In this document: piece by piece, positions 5,586 to 9,380 of the stretch
Numbering within the stretch: position 1 is the first letter of the stretch
How the letters are laid out: every line of letters starts with the position of its first letter
Assembly (NCBI GenBank): GCA_024762755.1
Contig: JANTGX010000069.1
Coordinates: forward strand, 1 to 9,380
Reading direction: 5' to 3'
DNA length: 9,380 bases
Origin: Gammaproteobacteria bacterium
GTDB taxonomy: Bacteria; Pseudomonadota; Gammaproteobacteria; SZUA-152
The notes under the pieces: generated by a model
What the model was told of the DNA's origin: nothing
The model's database searches: none
What the model saw: only the letters and a program-made list of their open reading frames with translations
Made by a program: the position numbers and the translations under genes

Positions 5586-6757
5586 TTATCGGCCTGATCG
5601 GCGCCGTCCACCCCGCCAGGCGTGGCGGCCTGAATGAAGGCCTGATAGACGAACTCGGCGACGTTGGCGACCTGTTGTTCGTTCAGTACCTTGCCCCAGG
5701 CCGGCATCACGGTGCCGAGGCGGCCTTCGGTGATGCTCTTGAAGATGCGGGGGCGGTTGAGCAGGCGGCGCGATTCGGCGCTGGTGAAGTTGCGTGGCCG
5801 TGGAATGTTGAAGTAGGCGCGCGGGCCATTGCCGTCGCCCTTGACGCCGTGGCAGGTGAAGCAGTTCTTCATGTAGAAGTCGCGGCCCTTGAGGGGGTCA
5901 CCCTGCAAGCCCTTCGGCAAGGGCAACTGCATGTCGACACTGGGTTCGCTCTGGCTGGTCTGCGTACCACCCAACGGGGCGGTGGCAGGGCTGGGTGCCG
6001 GGGCTGGCCGATGCTGTGGCGCGGCCGGTGCCGGCGTGGGTTGGGGGCTCGCTGTCGGCGTATTGGCCGCCTCGGCCTGCATGCGCGGCACCAGGCCGGA
6101 GTCGTGTTCGGGCGAGACGCCCATGAAACGGTAGCGAATGAATGTCACCACCGCCTCGATCTCCTGCGGGGAGAGGCGGCTCTGGAAGGGCTGCATACCG
6201 GTGCCCTCGCGGCCGTGGGTGACGGAGGTGATCATGCGCTTGCGGGTGAGGATGGACTTGGCCTCTTGCCCGGTGAAGTCGCGGGGCGGGGGGTTGAGTC
6301 CATTGCGTGCCCAATAGGCGGTGTTGCCCTTGTCGCCATGGCAGACGGCGCAGTTCTGTGTGTAGATGGCCTCGCCCAGGCGCAGTAATGGCGGCTCGTC
6401 GCTCGGCGACGCCACCGGCGTGCGCATGAAGTTTTCGCGGATGTAGTCGACCACGCTCTCGATCTCGGCGGGGCTGAGACGCCCCTTGTGGGCCATCATC
6501 GCAGTACCGCGGCGGCCGTTGGTGACGGCGTAGATCATTCGCTCGCGGCTCAGTTCCATGGCCGCCTCGGTGGTGGTGAAGTCGCGCGGGGGAGGCGTGA
6601 GGCCGTTCTGAGCCGCGGTCTTGGCATTGCCTTCGTCGCCGTGGCAGATGGCGCAGTTCTCCGTGTAAATCTTTGCCCCATCGAGGGCTTCTGCCGTGGC
6701 GGTGAGGCTGAAAAGCGCCAGCAGGGCAATTCCGGACCTGACAACTCTATTTTTCAT
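5558..6757 (-). CDS. exported triheme c-type cytochrome (5' part of a probable hexaheme protein)
   Basis: As annotated, the frame gives 399 aa. A Sec signal peptide covers residues 1-24 (basic start, A-L-L-A-L-F core, cleavage near A-E-A). Heme sites are C-A-I-C-H (35-39), C-A-V-C-H (136-140) and C-F-T-C-H (299-303). Each domain also has a likely distal methionine (G-T-A-M-M, G-T-G-M-Q, T-V-M-P-A-W). Domains 1 and 2 are near-repeats sharing N-G-L-x-P-P-P-R-D-F-T; a Pro/Ala-rich linker at about 232-262 separates domain 3. The product should shuttle electrons in the periplasm. The ATG at 6757 is chosen because it starts the signal peptide and has GAGGG just before it; the open frame runs a further 45 codons upstream without likeness. 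The C-terminus A-D-K-K-K-A-R-Q-P-L-N is encoded across a run of nine A, where a -1 shift would continue into three more heme domains (393 + 312 = about 705 aa). Donor and acceptor are unknown. Confidence 0.85.
   Translation of the reverse strand: MKNRVVRSGIALLALFSLTATAEALDGAKIYTENCAICHGDEGNAKTAAQNGLTPPPRDFTTTEAAMELSRERMIYAVTNGRRGTAMMAHKGRLSPAEIESVVDYIRENFMRTPVASPSDEPPLLRLGEAIYTQNCAVCHGDKGNTAYWARNGLNPPPRDFTGQEAKSILTRKRMITSVTHGREGTGMQPFQSRLSPQEIEAVVTFIRYRFMGVSPEHDSGLVPRMQAEAANTPTASPQPTPAPAAPQHRPAPAPSPATAPLGGTQTSQSEPSVDMQLPLPKGLQGDPLKGRDFYMKNCFTCHGVKGDGNGPRAYFNIPRPRNFTSAESRRLLNRPRIFKSITEGRLGTVMPAWGKVLNEQQVANVAEFVYQAFIQAATPGGVDGADQADKKKARQPLN
5579..5587 (-). other. nine-A slippery run at the frame change between cytochrome halves
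   Basis: On the minus strand the coding sequence reads GAT AAA AAA AAA GCC and stops seven codons after the run, at 5558. One extra A, or a -1 slip, gives GAT AAA AAA AAA AGC CCG and continues through three more heme domains. Runs of nine A are known sites of RNA polymerase slippage and ribosomal frameshifting, and also of replication and sequencing errors; sequence alone cannot separate these. Confidence 0.65.
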
Positions 6758-7181
6758 GCTACCCTCGTCATGTTGCAGCCTTGGCCACCCGTCAACGCAG
6801 CCCGGCCTGCGGGTCGCCGATTGTGGCGTAAAAAAACCATTTGCGCTACTCTGTTCCGCAGCCTGGGGCGAGCCAGTGGCTTGTTTGTGCATGGATTATT
6901 GGGTTGTCCGGGGCGTCGCTGAGGGTGCCGGCGAATTTCGTCTCTGAGACATCGACCGGGCTTTGAGGGCCGCGCAATGGCCGCGGCAGCGTGACTACGG
7001 CGTCTGAGGGGGCGTCGCGTGGGTCTCGGAGGCCGCTGTGAATCGGCAGGTTTCAAGGCGCCAAGCCGCGGAGACCGCGTCGATTTGGGGGGTTGGCTCT
7101 AAACCTAACGTGCAGAAAGCCGACAAAGGGTAGATAGAGGGGGCGAGTCAGGGTGGCCGCTCGTCATCAGGATCAGAAAGC
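6758..7181. other. long divergent intergenic region of the cytochrome genes
   Basis: This 424-bp gap lies between the leftward multiheme gene and the rightward pentaheme gene, so it must hold both promoters. I see no convincing sigma70 pair and no copy of the GGAATA-N16-CGTCT element. A GGAACA on the minus strand (6866-6861, in the complement of tgttcc) is the only ECF-like -35 and has no clear -10. An 8-nt palindrome GCCGCGGC lies near 6980. No gene, tRNA or known riboswitch is recognised. Confidence 0.4.
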
Positions 7182-7976
7182 ATGTCGCACAGACCCAATA
7201 AACCGGCCTTTGGGCTGAGGTTGATGTTCACCGCGCTGGGCACGTTCGCCATCGCCAGTTATGCCGTTGCCGCCGCCATCGTGGGCGACCCGGTACTCGG
7301 CGCCAGCGATCCCATTCTCGGCTCGAAGCACGACTTCACTGGTCTGAATGCCCGCGCGGGTGTGGTCGCCATGTCCGGGGTGGCCTTTTCCGATTACGGC
7401 TATTCCTGCGTGTATTGTCATATTCCACCAGAAGAGGCGGGCGTCGAGCCGGCCAGTTTCGGCGGTATCGACGGTTGGAACCGCTACGTCCCTGCTCTTA
7501 GCAATTACGATCTCTACGACAGCCCCAGCCTGGACAACAAGACCAAGACGCCCAACCCCATCAGCATGCTCTGTCTTTCCTGTCACGATGGCACCATGGC
7601 CGTGGACATGGTGGTATTCAAGCCGGTGACCTTCGATCCGACGCAGGACAGCGCCATGCACATGAAGATCAATCCCAACGACAACATCGAGAGCTGCGGC
7701 AAATGCCACAATGGCCAGGTGGCCCACGACATCACGGTCAAGATGCTCGGCACCGACCTGCGCAACGACCATCCCATCTCCATGCAGTACGCCGGCCTCA
7801 GCTTCAAAGACGTCGACTTCCGTCCGCCGGATACGCCGAATGGCTTCAACAACGGCGTCAAGCTATACAATGGCAATGTCGAATGCATGACCTGTCACAA
7901 CGTACACGACCCTTCCCGTAAACTTTTGTTGCGCGCCGACGCCGAGGTGTTATGTTTCACCTGTCACACAAAATAA
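7182..7976 (+). CDS. pentaheme c-type cytochrome
   Basis: The product is 264 aa with an N-terminal export signal (basic start, hydrophobic residues about 14-32, with A-V-A-A-A near its end). Five heme sites are present: C-V-Y-C-H (76), C-L-S-C-H (131), C-G-K-C-H (172), C-M-T-C-H (235) and C-F-T-C-H (258). The last two form a doubled-CXXCH arrangement (C-M-T-C-H-N-V-H-D-P-S ... L-C-F-T-C-H), known from multiheme electron-transfer cytochromes. Additional histidines could act as distal ligands. It should act in the periplasm or at the outer membrane. The ATG at 7182 has AGGA 9 nt upstream; a second in-frame ATG at residue 15 is less likely because it removes the basic N-region. The lipoprotein gene follows after two bases, so the two form an operon. 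The redox partner cannot be named. Confidence 0.88.
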   Translation: MSHRPNKPAFGLRLMFTALGTFAIASYAVAAAIVGDPVLGASDPILGSKHDFTGLNARAGVVAMSGVAFSDYGYSCVYCHIPPEEAGVEPASFGGIDGWNRYVPALSNYDLYDSPSLDNKTKTPNPISMLCLSCHDGTMAVDMVVFKPVTFDPTQDSAMHMKINPNDNIESCGKCHNGQVAHDITVKMLGTDLRNDHPISMQYAGLSFKDVDFRPPDTPNGFNNGVKLYNGNVECMTCHNVHDPSRKLLLRADAEVLCFTCHTK

Positions 7977-7978
7977 CT

Positions 7979-9073
7979 ATGAAATCAATTATGTATCGCG
8001 CTTTTGTTCTGTTGGGGGTTGTCTTGGTGCTGGCCGGGTGCGCCGGTGAGGAGGTGCGGCAGAACAAGTTCGAACTCGTCTATCCGCCGCCGCCGGAGCC
8101 TCCTCGCTTCTACTACGAGCGCACCCTGACCTCCAGTTTCGATGTCAAGGAGGTCACCGCCGGTGATCGTCTGCGTCAGTTTGCCACTGGCACCATGGGC
8201 AGTGCCGATGGCCTGGGCAAACCCTATGGCGTCGGGGTCCACCAGGGCCGGGTCTATGTCACCGATACGGTCAAGCGCGCCGTCGTCATGTTCGACGTGC
8301 CGGGCAAGGATTTCAAACTGTTGGGCACCGAAGGGCCTGGTAGGCTGCGCAAGCCCATCGGTATCGCTGTCACCAAGTCTGGCGAGATCTATGTCGCCGA
8401 CAACACGGCCAAACGCGTGGTCGTCTTTGATCGTGATGGTAAATTCCTGCGCGGTTTTGGTGACCGCAGCATCTTGCATCGCCCCTCCGGCGTAGCCGTG
8501 AGCCCCGACGAGACTCGGGTCTACGTGGTGGATACCGGCGGCATCGACACGCAGGAGCATCACCTGCTGATATTCGATGCGCAGAGTGGCGAGCTGCTGA
8601 AGACCATCGGTACCCGGGGCAAAGAGGAAGGCAATTTCAACCTCCCGCTGCAGGCCGCCACCGCTCCCGATGGCACCGTCTATGTGACGGATGCCGGCAA
8701 CTTCCGCGTGCAGGCCTTCGATCGCGATGGCAACTTCAAATTTGCCTTTGGTAGTGTGGGTCGCAAGGTGGGGCAGTTTGCCCGGCCCAAGGGCATCGCT
8801 ACGGATCGCGAAGGAAACATCTACGTGGTCGACTCGGCCTTCGGCAATTTTCAGATCTTCAACAACAAAGGCGAGCTGCTGATGTTTGCCGGCGAACGTA
8901 GCCAGCTCCCGGGGCCTGGCCGTTTCATGCTGCCGGCCGGTATAGCCGTCGACGAAGATGGCCGGGTCTATGTGGTGGACCAGTTTTTCCGCAAGGTGGA
9001 TATCTTCCGCCCGGCCAATATCACCGTCGAACAGGGCTATCTGGGCGGCGAGCATTACCAGAAGAAACCCTGA
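7979..9073 (+). CDS. NHL-repeat six-bladed beta-propeller lipoprotein
   Basis: The product is 364 aa from this start. A lipoprotein signal ends in L-A-G-C with Cys21 as the lipidated residue, so the protein is membrane-anchored, probably facing the periplasm or cell surface. A short Pro-rich stretch (Y-P-P-P-P-E-P-P) follows. The rest is a propeller with six NHL-type blades, each closed by a Y-V-x-D and a hydrophobic strand ending in F-D or similar: Y-V-T-D (from residue 93), Y-V-A-D, Y-V-V-D, Y-V-T-D, Y-V-V-D, Y-V-V-D. Such propellers bind proteins or ligands and have no assigned catalysis. Similar lipoproteins are known beside multiheme cytochrome genes, which suggests a scaffold role. The ATG at 7979 gives a normal 21-residue lipobox distance and lies two bases after the cytochrome stop. 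An ATG at 7952 with GAGG before it is the alternative and would overlap the cytochrome gene. Confidence 0.85.
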   Translation: MKSIMYRAFVLLGVVLVLAGCAGEEVRQNKFELVYPPPPEPPRFYYERTLTSSFDVKEVTAGDRLRQFATGTMGSADGLGKPYGVGVHQGRVYVTDTVKRAVVMFDVPGKDFKLLGTEGPGRLRKPIGIAVTKSGEIYVADNTAKRVVVFDRDGKFLRGFGDRSILHRPSGVAVSPDETRVYVVDTGGIDTQEHHLLIFDAQSGELLKTIGTRGKEEGNFNLPLQAATAPDGTVYVTDAGNFRVQAFDRDGNFKFAFGSVGRKVGQFARPKGIATDREGNIYVVDSAFGNFQIFNNKGELLMFAGERSQLPGPGRFMLPAGIAVDEDGRVYVVDQFFRKVDIFRPANITVEQGYLGGEHYQKKP

Positions 9074-9077
9074 GCTA

Positions 9078-9186
9078 GGAGTCTGTCGGGTTTAGGCGAT
9101 CGTCGCGAGGGAAAGCCATTTTGGATCAGAAAAGCTGGCCGAAATGGATTTTCCGCAGCAGATCAGTCCTAAATCCGGCAGATTCC
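9078..9186. repeat. 109-bp imperfect palindrome with 19-nt arms
   Basis: GGAGTCTGTCGGGTTTAGG (9078-9096) pairs with CCTAAATCCGGCAGATTCC (9168-9186), matching at 16 of 19 positions. Inside, GGAAAGCCATTT (9110-9121) pairs with AAATGGATTTTCC (9142-9154) with one bulged base. The whole can fold as one long, interrupted hairpin. It begins 5 nt after the lipoprotein stop codon. It could be a miniature transposable element, the end of an insertion sequence, or a REP-like element that also limits transcription. No target-site duplication is evident. Confidence 0.6.
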
Positions 9187-9380
9187 CAGGCTTTATGTAT
9201 CGAGTCCTCGGGGCTGGCACGATCTTCGAAGAACGGACGGCCAGGCCCCGGGGGGGCATGCGAGCCCAGGTGATTTGAGCGTCGCCAGCTTTTTGCTCAT
9301 CAGAGGCCGCGGCGTGTAAACCCGGCGCTCGATGATGATGGGCAGTACCTCTCTCCGCCTTGCTGACACGGTCGCCTCGG
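9187..9380. other. right-edge stretch without a recognised gene
   Basis: I recognise no gene here. A minus-strand frame is open from the window edge to a TAA at 9195-9193 (about 61 codons, with I-I-I-E-R-R-V-Y-T-P-R-P-L). It could be the 3' end of a gene entering from the right, possibly a transposase given the adjoining palindrome, but no family is identified and another minus frame is also open. Confidence 0.25.

Noticed and set aside
5444..6388. A 314-codon plus-strand frame opposite the cytochrome gene
   Set aside because: The minus strand encodes heme motifs and conserved cytochrome segments over the same bases, so the plus frame is a shadow.
7985..9055. A 356-codon minus-strand frame opposite the NHL lipoprotein gene
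   Set aside because: It is a mirror of a GC-rich coding sequence. The plus strand has a lipobox and six regular propeller blades; the minus translation has no recognisable domain.
1..9380. CRISPR arrays, tRNA or rRNA genes, complete transposase or integrase genes
   Set aside because: No evenly spaced direct repeats, no cloverleaf or rRNA-like segment and no transposase or integrase motifs were seen on either strand by eye.

Overview
The window is GC-rich and densely coded. Its content suggests a free-living gammaproteobacterium with sulfur or metal redox chemistry: a Xanthomonas-like spermidine synthase, a secreted DsrE-family protein, and several multiheme c-type cytochromes. The species cannot be named from the sequence. 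All family assignments come from reading the translations; no database search was run.

Left edge (1-1078): the first codons of a minus-strand gene, probably speA (arginine decarboxylase), lie divergent from a complete spermidine synthase gene (speE). speE has a good sigma70-type promoter with a 17-nt palindrome over its -10 box. A rho-independent terminator at 1054-1078 belongs to the minus-strand porin operon that converges on speE.

Middle (1131-4624), the most interesting part: two divergent transcription units share a 308-bp AT-rich control region. Leftward are a secreted 150-aa DsrE-like protein and a 460-aa outer-membrane porin. Rightward are an ECF sigma factor and a membrane anti-sigma factor that overlap by ATGA. 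The periplasmic part of the anti-sigma factor is itself a DsrE-like domain, recognisably related to the secreted DsrE protein, and both keep a T-F-x-A-C-S-N-x-I-K motif. Each strand of the control region carries one GGAATA-N16-CGTCT element of ECF-promoter form. This fits a self-contained cell-surface signalling system: a DsrE-fold sensor controls a sigma factor that drives its own operon and the DsrE/porin operon. The signal is unknown; a sulfur compound is an inference.

Right (4641-9073): a leftward cytochrome locus encodes three heme domains behind a signal peptide, then three more in the -1 frame. The frame changes at a run of nine A. The second part has no standard start codon before its first heme motif and no signal peptide, so a functional product would be a fused protein of about 705 aa with six hemes. 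Divergent from it are a pentaheme cytochrome and a six-bladed NHL-propeller lipoprotein. Together these look like part of a periplasmic or cell-surface electron-transfer module.

Right edge (9074-9380): no recognisable gene, but a 109-bp imperfect palindrome with 19-nt arms that may be a MITE, an IS remnant or a REP-like element.
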